Shown: in pieces, positions 1 to 8,745 of the stretch | Position numbering within the stretch: position 1 is the stretch's first letter | Layout of the letters: every line of letters starts with the position of its first letter | Assembly (NCBI GenBank): GCA_964345075.1 | Contig: CAYFPS010000001.1 | Coordinates: 186,001 to 250,000 of the forward strand | DNA length: 64,000 nt | Direction of reading: 5' to 3' | Source of the DNA: CAYFPS01 sp964345075 | Lineage (GTDB): Bacteria; CAIWAD01 | Position numbers and translations under genes: made by a program | Notes under the pieces: generated by a model | What the model was told of the DNA's origin: nothing | Seen by the model: the letters and a program-made list of their open reading frames with translations, nothing else | Database searches by the model: none

Positions 1-663
1 GGGCGTCCAACCGACAACTTCAACTTCAGCCAGGAACTCGAAGAGGTCAACCTTGACCATGTTGTACAGGTCGTCATAGCGCACGCGCAGCAGGTGGAAA
101 TTGCTGTCGAAGACAGGAATCACATAGTTGCCCACGTGGCCGTTGAGGTCGTAGATGTCAAGGAAGGTGCTGGCAGTGTTCGTGCCACCCACGCGGGTGA
201 TGACGAAGGACAGGCCGCTGACGCTGGTGGCGCTCATCGGCTCGGCAGTCAGCTGCGTGTCGCTGATGTAGTAGCCGAGCGCGTCGGCATCACCCTGGGC
301 AGCGAAGTAGAAGGTCATGTCCAGCACGCGGTCTGTCCAGTCCTTCATGTCCGGATTCTGCAGGTAGGTGGCCGGAGCAAAGGCACCGCTGTTCATGCCG
401 GAGGTCATGCGCATGACATCGAAGCTCTCGATGAGCGTCGGGTCCTGCGTGGTGAAACCGGGGAACAGTTCGTAGGTGCTGCCGGGCATGCAGAAACATT
501 CGTTCCAGGCATTGTCGGCATCCAGAGTCGTGCTGATGTAGGCACCCGGGTGGAAGGGGAAACCGACATCGTGACCGAAGTCGGGATCCGTCACCGGATT
601 GTCAGCGAACGCCACAACGGCCATCGTGACCGACACCGTAAGCAGCGTAGCAAAGCGCTTCAT
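1..663 (-). CDS. Secreted protein of unknown function, 3' truncated by window edge
   Basis: An open frame of 221 codons runs from an ATG at 663 off the left edge without a stop. It begins MKRFATLLTVSVTMAVVAFAD, a clear Sec signal peptide with an AFA-D cleavage-like site. The Shine-Dalgarno sequence AAGGGGG sits just upstream. The mature part is rich in Asp, Gly, aromatic and Thr residues, with segments such as YISTTLDADNAW and MTSGMNSGAFAPATYL, which suggests an extracellular beta-rich protein. No family is recognised. The missing C-terminus could carry a type IX sorting domain like the secreted protein at 25291-27774, but that cannot be seen here. About 200 bases upstream (664-867) hold no gene; a TTGACA-like box on the minus strand at 832-837 has no convincing -10 partner. 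Confidence 0.8.
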   Translation of the reverse strand, partial: MKRFATLLTVSVTMAVVAFADNPVTDPDFGHDVGFPFHPGAYISTTLDADNAWNECFCMPGSTYELFPGFTTQDPTLIESFDVMRMTSGMNSGAFAPATYLQNPDMKDWTDRVLDMTFYFAAQGDADALGYYISDTQLTAEPMSATSVSGLSFVITRVGGTNTASTFLDIYDLNGHVGNYVIPVFDSNFHLLRVRYDDLYNMVKVDLFEFLAEVEVVGWTP

Positions 664-867
664 GGGAAACCCCCTTAACATTGTTCGCAACGGATCCATG
701 CGCACGAACCCCACCGTTTAAAGGGTACGCGAGCGACCTCGTCGCCAGACACCATTTGTTTTCGACTGTTTGTTAAGAGAGGTGGGCTTGATTGCTAATT
801 CGAGTGCAAAGAAAAGCTTCTTGAAGCTGATTGTCAACTCAAAAAGAGACTTTCTCAAAGCTGTGCA

Positions 868-1818
868 TCAATCGTCCCAGTCATCGGGAAGAGGCCTGGC
901 CGCCTCTTCGGCCTGCCACCGGGATCTTATCTTCCTGTTTCGCAAGGACTTAACCAGAAAAGCAAGCAGGGCAAGCAGCAGAATCAGGATCCAGATCCAG
1001 CTTCCAATGTCCGTCAAAAAAAGTAAACCACCTTTGTCCGAAAGCCAGTCTCGCCACTCTTCTTCAAAGCGAAACCAACCTCCGCCGGTGGCTTCATCAA
1101 AGGCCTGATGAAAGGGCGTTCCCCTGCCGACCTTCCCCAGCAGCTGCACAAGAGACACACGCCCGTAACGCTCAAGAAAAAAGCGAACGGCGGATTCGGA
1201 CTCCATATAGGCCAGGCCCACCTGCTCGCCGGCATAGCCGTTAAGGGATTCAATCTCATCCAGATCCAGCAGCGAGCCTGTTGCCATCGCGCGGGAAAGA
1301 CCCATGCGGGCGCCGTCGGGCGCAAAGGCCAGCGGCAGGCCGCTGAGCACGACCGCAACCCCCTCCTCCATCCAGGTGGGAATCCAGTTGCCCCGGTGAA
1401 GCAGCCCCATGCCCAGATGGGCCAGCTCGTGGCGCATTGTGGCGGAAAGATCGTCTCCAACATCGCCCCAGCGTGGACTGCGAAAGACGATCAGCCGGCG
1501 AGAGGCCAGGGTGACGGCCCCGGCCCAGTGTGGCGTGCTGCCACCACTGATTCGGTAGAAGTGATCCTTGTCAAAGGCAATCACGATACTTGCCCTGGGC
1601 AGTTCACGAATGTCCAGCTCGTCGGCCAGGCGCCTGCTACTCACACCAACCGCTTCTGCCAGACGACGTGCCATGCCCTCGTCCACACGGTGATACAGGA
1701 TGCGCATGCGGCCGCTCTTGATCTCGTGATACTGAGCAGCGACATCAGGCGGAAGAGGTTCCAGCAGGCTTTCTGCGCGCAGGCAGATAGCCAGAAGTAA
1801 CATCAGCAGTAGTTTCAC
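868..1818 (-). CDS. Membrane-anchored peptidase MA-like zinc metallopeptidase
   Basis: The 316-residue protein has an N-terminal signal peptide (MKLLLMLLLAICLRA) and a C-terminal membrane helix near residues 270-290 followed by a basic cytoplasmic tail. The centre carries RHELAH, an HExxH zinc motif, with a second glutamate in the downstream WMEEGVA segment. That spacing is typical of gluzincin peptidases of the peptidase MA-like group. The catalytic domain should face the periplasm; the substrate is unknown. The start overlaps the priA stop by four bases (ATGA), so it is the last gene of the recG-priA operon. A short GAGA-AAG-TCTC stem with a T run just after the stop may be a weak terminator. 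Confidence 0.75.
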   Translation of the reverse strand: MKLLLMLLLAICLRAESLLEPLPPDVAAQYHEIKSGRMRILYHRVDEGMARRLAEAVGVSSRRLADELDIRELPRASIVIAFDKDHFYRISGGSTPHWAGAVTLASRRLIVFRSPRWGDVGDDLSATMRHELAHLGMGLLHRGNWIPTWMEEGVAVVLSGLPLAFAPDGARMGLSRAMATGSLLDLDEIESLNGYAGEQVGLAYMESESAVRFFLERYGRVSLVQLLGKVGRGTPFHQAFDEATGGGWFRFEEEWRDWLSDKGGLLFLTDIGSWIWILILLLALLAFLVKSLRNRKIRSRWQAEEAARPLPDDWDD

Positions 1819-4313
1819 AGAAGTGCCTGCGGATCCATGTCAAGCACCAGGCTTAAGCCGGCACGCTTGAGCTTTTTCTCGAAGTGCTCGCGCAATTCCC
1901 GGGCAAGGCCGCGAATCGCCTTGCCCGACGGGTCACGGTCTCGAAGCACGCGAAGTAAAAAGTGATAACGAAACTCGCGCCGGACCATGCGCACAGGCGC
2001 TGGTCCCGGCTGCAAGGCTGCAACCAGAGCGTGTCCGCTGGCCTTGCCGTAGAGCTGACGAATGGCGTGCTCCGCGTGGTCTTCTTTTTCGCTCTTGCAA
2101 AGAATGCGGCAAAGTCTGGCGGCCGGCGGGTAGCCGGCAATCAACCTGTTCTCCAATTCCATGGCGGCAAAGCCCAGATAATCATGGCCTGCCGCATGCT
2201 GAAAGACTTCATGGTCGGGCTGCGAAGATTGAACAAGCACACGGCCGGGTTTTTCACCGCGCCCGCTGCGCCCGGCCAGCTGACTGATCAACTGAAAGGT
2301 CCACTCTCTGGCGCGAAAATCCTGCAGGTTGATCTCCGTGTCCGCCTGTATCACGGCGGCCAGGGTGACGCCCGGGAAGTCCAGACCCTTGGCGACGCCC
2401 TGAGTGCCAAGCAGGAGGTCGTATTGCCCGCTGTTGAAATCCCTCACCATGCGAACATAGGCTCCGCGCCGGGAGGTTGTATCACGGTCCATGCGCAGTA
2501 TTCGCACGCCGGGAAAGGCTTCGGCCAGTTGCTCCTCGACCTTTTGCGTGCCAGCGCCCTGACGGTTATGCCTGGTGGACCCGCAGGCCACACAGGGCTT
2601 TTCAGCAGAAAGCTCTGCCCCGCAGAGATGACAATGACAGCGGTCTGTCACACGGTGCCATACTAGACTGACATCGCAGCGCGGACAACTTTTTACTTCA
2701 CCGCAATCCATGCACTGAATCCACGGGCTGTGTCCACGCCGGTTCTGCAAAATGATCGCCTGCTCGCCAGCATCAATCGTTTCGCGCAGTGCCTTCAACA
2801 GGCCGTCCCCCAACAGGTGAACGGTCTCGCCCCGGCCGGCCATGCGCTCGTGCTCTTCACGCATGTTGATCAACTCAACTCTTGGGAGCGGGCGATCTGA
2901 AACTCTGCAGGGCAATTCGAGCAGCGAGTAGCGGCCAGCCTGCACATTGGCCCAGGACTCGAGCGATGGCGTTGCGCTGCCCATCAAGACTGGAACACCC
3001 AGCTGGTGAGCGCGCATCACGGCGGCATCGCGCGCATGATAGCGTGGAACCGGCTCCATTTGCTTGTAGGAGCTCTCGTGCTCTTCATCAATAATGATCA
3101 GGCCCAGGCCTTCAAGTGGGGCAAACAGGCTCGAACGCGCGCCAACCACAACCCTTAGCTCGCCCCGGCGCACACCCTGCCAGATGTCAAAGCGCTGCTG
3201 GCTTGTCAGTCGGCTGTGTATCACGGCAACACGCCTTCCCAGAAAACCCTGGAAGCGGGCGACAATTTGCGGCGTCAGGGCAATTTCCGGAACAAGCACA
3301 AGCACGCTGCGACCACGATCCAGCGCTCGCCGGGCAAGTTCCAGATAGACCTGCGTTTTACCGCTTCCGGTAACACCGCGGAGCAGAAAAGCCTTGTAAC
3401 TTCCTCCGCGACCCTTGCTGTCGGGGATGTGTTGTGATACATGATCAAAGACGAATTGCTGCGCCGGGTTGAGCTCGATCTCTCGTACACTGGCATCTCG
3501 ATCATACTCTTCTTCAGGAAGAGCCAGTTCACTGGACTCTTCCAGTAGCCCCTTCTCCAGCAGCCCCTTGATTACCGCGGCACTGTATCCTTCTGCCAGC
3601 AGCTCTTGCCGGTCTACCGGTGCGCCCTCCCCCGCCAGATACTCGAGCAGGGCCAGTTGTCTGGGCGCGCGCCGGCCAAGGGAGCTCAGCCCCTTGCGGT
3701 GCTCGGGCGTACCGGGCGCGTGGGCCAGTGCAATCCGGCGAACACGGCTTTCCCTTCGTGTGGCACTCTCGAGATTGTCCACTCGCGAGAGAAAGCCCGC
3801 GTTTGTCAGCTCGGCCAGATCGTGATGACAGGCCGCGTTCAGTTCCTGCAGAATCCAGGATCGTGATACAACACCCCGATCCATGACCAGGCGCATGATC
3901 GCTTCACGCCGGGGCGAAAGCCGTAGCGGCTTGCGCAGGACCGTGTCCGGCTGGACTTCGTAGTGGCAGTTGACGGTGCCGTTGATCCCCGGTGGCAGCG
4001 CGGCCTTTAACACTTCACCCAGCGAACACAGGTAGAGTTCTGCCAGTTGGCGACAAAAGCGAATCTGGTTCTGGGATATCAGCGGCTCTTCATCCAGAAC
4101 ATCAAGCAGGGGCTTGAGCTTGTGTCCTGTCGCGGCCTGTTCCTGAGGCTCCAGCGCAATCAGGTAACCCACCATCTGCCTGCGCCCAAAAGGCACAAAC
4201 ACGCGCGTACCGGGAAGGGCGGCAGCCTGTAGTGTTTCGGGCACGCTGTAGCTGTAGAGCTTGTCCAGTGGCAAGGGCAGTGCGACACGCGCAACAAGCG
4301 GGCACAGATCCAT
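1815..4313 (-). CDS. priA: Primosomal protein N' (replication restart helicase PriA)
   Basis: PriA reloads the replisome at stalled forks as a 3'-5' superfamily 2 helicase. The 832-residue product has the N-terminal DNA-binding domain (VARVALPLPLDKLYSYSVP), Walker A GVTGSGKT, the DEEH Walker B box, and the cysteine-rich zinc module of paired CxxC motifs (CMDCGEVKSCPRC through CVACGS) inserted in the helicase core, followed by GTQGVAKGLDFPGV and the QLAGRSGRG motif VI. Length is normal for the family. Its ATG overlaps the recG TGA by one base (TGATG), so the two fork-rescue helicases are translationally coupled. Six copies of the GTGATACA word lie inside. Confidence 0.97.
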   Translation of the reverse strand: MDLCPLVARVALPLPLDKLYSYSVPETLQAAALPGTRVFVPFGRRQMVGYLIALEPQEQAATGHKLKPLLDVLDEEPLISQNQIRFCRQLAELYLCSLGEVLKAALPPGINGTVNCHYEVQPDTVLRKPLRLSPRREAIMRLVMDRGVVSRSWILQELNAACHHDLAELTNAGFLSRVDNLESATRRESRVRRIALAHAPGTPEHRKGLSSLGRRAPRQLALLEYLAGEGAPVDRQELLAEGYSAAVIKGLLEKGLLEESSELALPEEEYDRDASVREIELNPAQQFVFDHVSQHIPDSKGRGGSYKAFLLRGVTGSGKTQVYLELARRALDRGRSVLVLVPEIALTPQIVARFQGFLGRRVAVIHSRLTSQQRFDIWQGVRRGELRVVVGARSSLFAPLEGLGLIIIDEEHESSYKQMEPVPRYHARDAAVMRAHQLGVPVLMGSATPSLESWANVQAGRYSLLELPCRVSDRPLPRVELINMREEHERMAGRGETVHLLGDGLLKALRETIDAGEQAIILQNRRGHSPWIQCMDCGEVKSCPRCDVSLVWHRVTDRCHCHLCGAELSAEKPCVACGSTRHNRQGAGTQKVEEQLAEAFPGVRILRMDRDTTSRRGAYVRMVRDFNSGQYDLLLGTQGVAKGLDFPGVTLAAVIQADTEINLQDFRAREWTFQLISQLAGRSGRGEKPGRVLVQSSQPDHEVFQHAAGHDYLGFAAMELENRLIAGYPPAARLCRILCKSEKEDHAEHAIRQLYGKASGHALVAALQPGPAPVRMVRREFRYHFLLRVLRDRDPSGKAIRGLARELREHFEKKLKRAGLSLVLDMDPQALL

Positions 4314-6421
4314 CAGTTTTCTACCCGACTAAGTGCGCGCGCATGATCTACCGTAAGAACCTGACGCAGCGCGGGAACCGTATCCAGCGCGGCATCCCGT
4401 GATACAAGGTCAAAGGCTGCATCACGCGCCTGCACCAGAAGATCCACATCGCGCATGATGTCGGCCAGCTTGAATTCGGGCAGCCCACTCTGTCGTGTTC
4501 CAAAAAAATCGCCCGTGCCGCGCATACGCAAATCGAACTCGGCAATCTCGAAGCCGTCCTGACTTTGTGCCATCATCTCCAGGCGCGCCTTACCCTCCTG
4601 GGAGAGCGCCTTGCCGGCCACCAGAATACACCAGGATTTGGCGCTGCCCCTGCCAACGCGGCCTCTTAACTGATGAAGCTGGGCCAGACCAAAGCGCTCG
4701 GCCTGCTCCACGACCATCAGTGTGGCATTGGGGTTGTCCACACCAACTTCGATGACTGTGGTCGAGACCAGCACCTGTGTATCACCGGCCAGAAAGCGCT
4801 GCATGACGGCGTCCTTTTCCGGACCCTTCATTCGTCCGTGCAGAAGCTCCATGCGGCAATCGGCCAGCCATTCGCCCTTCAGCTCCTCATAGGCGATTTC
4901 GGCGGCGCGCAAGTCCATCTTGGCCGACTCTTCGATGAGCGGATAGACGATATAAGCCTGCGCGCCCTTCTCAACCTGTTCCCGCACAAACTGAAAGATC
5001 TGGGCCCGCTTTGTCTCACGGCGCCAGGCTGTGGTAATCGGCTGCCTGCCCGGAGGCAGCTCGCGGATGATCGAAATGTCCATGTCCCCGTAGCTGACAA
5101 TCGCCAGTGTGCGTGGAATGGGTGTTGCCGTCATCACCAGCGTGTCCAGCTCGGGCGATTTGGCCCTTAAGCGAGCGCGCTGCTCGACACCAAAACGGTG
5201 CTGCTCGTCGATAATGGCCAACCCCAGCGAGTGGAAGTTCACCGCATCCTGAATAAGCGCGTGGGTGCCGATCACAATCTGTGACCAGCCGGATTCGATT
5301 TCCTGCTGAGCCTGCCGCTTCAGTGCCGCCGTGCGCGATCCGGTCAGGAGCGTGACCCTTAAGCCCATTTCCTGCGCCAGACGGTCGATGTTTCGAAAAT
5401 GCTGCTCTGCCAGAATTTCCGTGGGCGCCATCAGGGCCGCCTGATGGCCGGTCTCCACGGCAAGGAGCATGGCGCAGAGCGCAACCATGGTCTTGCCCGA
5501 GCCGACATCACCCTGAAGTAGACGGTTCATGGGAGCCGGGCTGCGCATGTCGCCCAGAATTTCATCCAGTGAACGCTGCTGATCGCCGGTTAGCGTAAAT
5601 GGCAGGCGCGAGAGCAAATCACGAATCAGCGCGCCGTCACCCGTAAAGCGCAGACCCTTTTCCGTCTGGCCAATCTGGGACTTGCGCCAGGCCAGCATCA
5701 GCTCCAGCATGAAAAATTCCTGAAACTTGATGCGGCGACGGGCGCGATCAACCTCTTCCAGACTTTCACCCAGATGGACATCGTGCATGGCCGTGTCCAG
5801 ATCGGTCAGATGGTAACGCTCGCGGATCTCGATCGGCAGCGGATCTTCAAAGCGGGGAGCCTGCCTTTCGTAAAGCAGACGAATGATCTTGTGCAGCCCG
5901 CGGCTGTCCAGCCAGGCCTTGCGCAGCTCTTCAGTTCCCGGGTAAATCGGCACAAGCTGCCCGCGGTAGGCTAGCGCAGGGCCCTCCGACAGCTCCACTT
6001 CTTCCGGCAACTTTTCCACAGCCGGGTGCTGAATCTGCCAGCCGCGAAACTGCCCCGGCTTGCCTGAGGCTGCAATCACATCGCCTGTCGCCAGGAACTT
6101 CTTGATCCAGTGGAGACGATTGAACCAGACAAGGCGAATCTGCCCGCTACCATCATCCAGAACAGCCTCAAACCAGCTTCGTTTGCGAAAACCTTTTGCC
6201 TCCGTGCGAATCACGCGCCCCACGAGCGTAATCTCGCCAAGCCCCTCATTCAGTTCAGCAACACGGGTAACCGAAGTGCGATCCAGATAACGACGAGGGT
6301 AGGTTTCCAGCAAGTCTCGCAAGGTGCAAACGCCATGATCGGCAAGGACTTTTGCCTTTGCAGGACCAACACCCTTCAGGTAGGTCAGGTCTTCTCCAAG
6401 CTGGGATAGTGGGGAATTCAC
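4313..6421 (-). CDS. recG: ATP-dependent DNA helicase RecG
   Basis: RecG remodels stalled forks and Holliday junctions. Visible features are the N-terminal helix-hairpin-helix-like LKGVGPAKAKVL segment and the wedge/OB domain (EITLVGRVIRTEAKGFRKRSW), then Walker A GDVGSGKT, DEQH box, TATPIPRT motif III and QLRGRVGRG motif VI. I prefer the GTG start at 6421 because GGTGAGG lies 11 bases upstream. A longer reading from a TTG at 6451 has no ribosome site. It is the first gene of recG-priA-peptidase and is divergent from the small gene at 6587. The promoter is not clear. Confidence 0.94.
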   Translation of the reverse strand: MNSPLSQLGEDLTYLKGVGPAKAKVLADHGVCTLRDLLETYPRRYLDRTSVTRVAELNEGLGEITLVGRVIRTEAKGFRKRSWFEAVLDDGSGQIRLVWFNRLHWIKKFLATGDVIAASGKPGQFRGWQIQHPAVEKLPEEVELSEGPALAYRGQLVPIYPGTEELRKAWLDSRGLHKIIRLLYERQAPRFEDPLPIEIRERYHLTDLDTAMHDVHLGESLEEVDRARRRIKFQEFFMLELMLAWRKSQIGQTEKGLRFTGDGALIRDLLSRLPFTLTGDQQRSLDEILGDMRSPAPMNRLLQGDVGSGKTMVALCAMLLAVETGHQAALMAPTEILAEQHFRNIDRLAQEMGLRVTLLTGSRTAALKRQAQQEIESGWSQIVIGTHALIQDAVNFHSLGLAIIDEQHRFGVEQRARLRAKSPELDTLVMTATPIPRTLAIVSYGDMDISIIRELPPGRQPITTAWRRETKRAQIFQFVREQVEKGAQAYIVYPLIEESAKMDLRAAEIAYEELKGEWLADCRMELLHGRMKGPEKDAVMQRFLAGDTQVLVSTTVIEVGVDNPNATLMVVEQAERFGLAQLHQLRGRVGRGSAKSWCILVAGKALSQEGKARLEMMAQSQDGFEIAEFDLRMRGTGDFFGTRQSGLPEFKLADIMRDVDLLVQARDAAFDLVSRDAALDTVPALRQVLTVDHARALSRVEN

Positions 6422-6487
6422 AGGGGGTTGATCCTCACCAAAGCTAAACAAGTGTATTATTTGACATGGCGATGTTCACTTTTTCTC

Positions 6488-6516
6488 TTGACTCTCCCGA
6501 GGAAAGACTCTATTCT
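6488..6516 (+). promoter_or_regulatory. Sigma70-type promoter for the small gene at 6587
   Basis: TTGACT at 6488-6493 and TATTCT at 6511-6516 are separated by exactly 17 bases, predicting transcription from about 6523 and a leader of about 60 bases before the ATG at 6587. It lies in the divergent gap between recG and the small gene and is one of the best promoter matches in the window. Confidence 0.65.
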
Positions 6517-6586
6517 TGCTCCGCCCTTAGGGGAATCAAACGGTCAACCAACCTTCATCACAACAAGAACGGACAAAGGGGGAAAC

Positions 6587-6757
6587 ATGTCCGATCTGAA
6601 CGATGCCATCCAGGTACTGGGCATTGAACGCGTTGCGGAAATTCGCGCCGATGTCTCGGAGTTGCTGAAACACGTTCTGGCCAATCGCTCGCGCTATGCC
6701 AAGCGTGGTGCCGCCTCAATCGCAAACGACCAGCTGCGCCCTAGCGTCGCTGCCTGA
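6587..6757 (+). CDS. Small protein of unknown function (56 aa)
   Basis: A 56-codon frame starts at ATG 6587 behind a strong ribosome site (AAAGGGGG) and about 60 bases downstream of a 17-spaced promoter. The protein begins MSDLNDAIQVLGIERVAEIR and looks mainly helical and soluble, with a basic patch (NRSRYAKRG) near residue 35 and an Ala-rich end. No signal peptide, membrane helix or metal motif is present. I do not recognise a family. Its last 17 bases overlap the 3' end of the convergent DUF4139 gene. The promoter and ribosome site argue for a real gene despite its size. Confidence 0.6.
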   Translation: MSDLNDAIQVLGIERVAEIRADVSELLKHVLANRSRYAKRGAASIANDQLRPSVAA

Positions 6758-8063
6758 TATTCAGCATTACCTTTTCTGTCGCTCCGGCGGCAACAGGAAC
6801 CTTCATCACAAGGGTGCGCGCATCGCGGCGTTCCCACTTGACACTGCACGAGAGGACTTCCCAGTCCCCCCAGAGGGACTCCTCAAGGGCAATCTCCACC
6901 GCATCCTTTTCCTTGCGATTCTTCAGCTCAAAGCCAAGTTGACGATCTGTCTGCCGACCGTCGACGGTCTCTTTCAGCACAGTGCGCTCAACCACCAGGT
7001 CAAAGGCGCGTCCGACCGTCAAGGCAATCTCTTCGTCAACAGGCGTGTGCTCGATGCGGTCCTCACCGACAAACTGGCGGCGACCGGCTGAATCCAGCTT
7101 GTACATGCGCACCATGCCGGCGGGCAGCGCCATGCCCGGGCCCCGGCCTTCGCTGTTTGTGAAGTTCAGCCTGGTTTGCACACCTGCATTCGGCCGATTG
7201 GACTGAAAGACGTGGCTCTTGCTGATCGTGACCTCAAGCGGGTCAAAGAGTGGAACCTGTTTGTCCTGGTTGTTGGCCAGATCCACCGGCCGCTCAAGCG
7301 AGTAAAGGTGATACTCGAAAAAGCTCTCCTCGGCGAAAGCCGCCTCGCGGGCACCGGCATAGTCCATCATCACAGGCATGTTTTTCATCTGCGGCTGCTG
7401 ACTGACGCGATTGACTTCGCCGGCCACCAGCTGCAGTCCGGCATTCTGCCAGGCCAGTCCAGTGTTGTTGCTCAGGTTGACCCAGCTGGCCATTTCCATC
7501 GAACGGTCTGCCGCATCCAGCAGGCAGACATATTCGGCCCGCCAGCCAAGCCCGCCCGTGATATAGGAAATGTCCGCCTTGTGGCTGCCGGCCTTCTTCG
7601 CGTCAAGCTCCCAGCGCAGGGCGGGCTTCAGCCGAAGGCCATCAGGCAGCTCGGGAAAGCGAGTGGCGCGAATCGCACTGAATTGAACGCTCGTCACACC
7701 GCGATCGGTCTCCAGAATCACGCCGCCATCCGCGGAGAGCAGCGTACCCGAAATCCATTCGCCGTCTTCGTGCTGAAGCTCGATTTCCTTGCCCAGATAG
7801 CGCTTCATGAGCGTGCGGTCGTCCACCAGATCGTACTCGAAGTTCTGCTCAACCAGGCTGACACCCTTGCAGTCAAAGAGAACACTCGAAGGCTCGATCC
7901 GGCTGCTCACGCCATCGAAAAGCCAACTTTGTCGGCCCTTTTCCAACTCGATTTCACGGCTTTCACTAACCAGTCCAAAGCCGTCAGAGTAAATGGTCAG
8001 GTTGCTCTGGGCACTCGCAACAAGCGCGAGAAGACCCGAGAAGAGGATGGCGCGCGAGATCAT
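6741..8063 (-). CDS. Secreted DUF4139 domain protein
   Basis: The 440-residue product has a signal peptide (MISRAILFSGLLALVASAQ) and then the mucoidy inhibitor A/DUF4139 type arrangement: LTIYSDGFGLVSESREIEL at the N-terminus, SYITGGLGWRAEYVCLLD in the middle and beta-rich C-terminal modules ending in KVPVAAGATEKVMLNIR. Members are beta-sandwich proteins of uncertain function exported to the envelope. The ATG overlaps the msrB stop by four bases (ATGA), so it is co-translated with the periplasmic repair enzyme MsrB. No copy of GTGATACA is found inside; one near-match GTGATACT is at 7305-7315. Confidence 0.78.
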   Translation of the reverse strand: MISRAILFSGLLALVASAQSNLTIYSDGFGLVSESREIELEKGRQSWLFDGVSSRIEPSSVLFDCKGVSLVEQNFEYDLVDDRTLMKRYLGKEIELQHEDGEWISGTLLSADGGVILETDRGVTSVQFSAIRATRFPELPDGLRLKPALRWELDAKKAGSHKADISYITGGLGWRAEYVCLLDAADRSMEMASWVNLSNNTGLAWQNAGLQLVAGEVNRVSQQPQMKNMPVMMDYAGAREAAFAEESFFEYHLYSLERPVDLANNQDKQVPLFDPLEVTISKSHVFQSNRPNAGVQTRLNFTNSEGRGPGMALPAGMVRMYKLDSAGRRQFVGEDRIEHTPVDEEIALTVGRAFDLVVERTVLKETVDGRQTDRQLGFELKNRKEKDAVEIALEESLWGDWEVLSCSVKWERRDARTLVMKVPVAAGATEKVMLNIRQRR

Positions 8064-8596
8064 GGCTTTGTCCTTTCATCTTCCTTTGCATCCGTCTCCC
8101 CGGCTTCGCTGGAGGAAAAGCCCAGCGAGGCGGAGTTCACGCAGAAGCGTACACCGGTCGGCTCGGGGCCGTCATCAAAAACATGACCCAAATGTGCCCC
8201 CCAGCCCGCACAGAGGATTTCCGTGCGCACCATGCCGTGGCTGTGATCGGGCCTGGTTGTCACACGTCCTTCGTTGGAGGCGAAGAAGCTGGGCCAACCA
8301 CAGCCGCTGTCGTATTTGGTCTCGGAGGTGAAGAGCGTGTCGCCACAGACAATGCACGTGTAGCTGCCATCTGCCTTGTGGTTCCAGAAGCGACCGGTGA
8401 AGGGCGCCTCGGTTCCCCGCTGCTGTGTTACACGATACTCTTCAGCGCTGAGGCGCTCGCGGAGTTCCTCTTCGGTGAAGCTTGGCTTTTCGCTCATGGC
8501 GACTCCTTTCCGGGCAAGATCCGGCGCTGGTGAACATCCGGCCGAGCTTGCCAGCATGCCTGCCATCACAAGCATGATCGGGATTGATGTGTGCAT
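8060..8596 (-). CDS. msrB: Lipoprotein peptide-methionine (R)-S-oxide reductase MsrB
   Basis: MsrB reduces methionine-R-sulfoxide in damaged proteins. Family landmarks are the zinc CxxC pairs (CIVCG, CGWPSF plus the later CAGWGAHLGHVF segment) and the catalytic cysteine in RFCVNSASLGF. I place the start at ATG 8596 because AGAAAGG lies seven bases upstream; an in-frame extension to 8656 has none. From there the protein has a lipoprotein signal ending ASSAGC, so the enzyme is probably membrane-anchored in the periplasm, repairing envelope proteins. It heads a two-gene operon with the DUF4139 gene. Confidence 0.93.
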   Translation of the reverse strand: MHTSIPIMLVMAGMLASSAGCSPAPDLARKGVAMSEKPSFTEEELRERLSAEEYRVTQQRGTEAPFTGRFWNHKADGSYTCIVCGDTLFTSETKYDSGCGWPSFFASNEGRVTTRPDHSHGMVRTEILCAGWGAHLGHVFDDGPEPTGVRFCVNSASLGFSSSEAGETDAKEDERTKP

Positions 8597-8680
8597 GGAA
8601 TGACCTTTCTCTGATCGGGCAACAACCTGGAACGCTTCTCTGCTTGAAAGGTTCAATTCGGCCGATCAGGCCCCTCGTCA

Positions 8681-8689
8681 ATCATACCA
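8681..8689 (-). promoter_or_regulatory. Extended -10 promoter upstream of msrB
   Basis: On the minus strand TGGTATGAT (TG at 8689-8688, TATGAT at 8686-8681) is an extended -10 element about 85 bases before the msrB start. No good -35 box is seen. It lies in the gap between the SDR operon end and msrB. Confidence 0.4.
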
Positions 8690-8745
8690 GAAAGTAAGAT
8701 ACGAGGGTCTGGGTCACTGCCCGACTCTTTTGGCAATGGCGCGAA

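Noticed and set aside
94..678. Plus-strand open frame of 194 codons at the left edge
   Set aside because: It is antisense to the signal-peptide protein on the minus strand, which has a ribosome site and sensible composition.
7176..8186. Plus-strand open frame of 336 codons
   Set aside because: Antisense to DUF4139 and msrB; no ribosome site or family signal.
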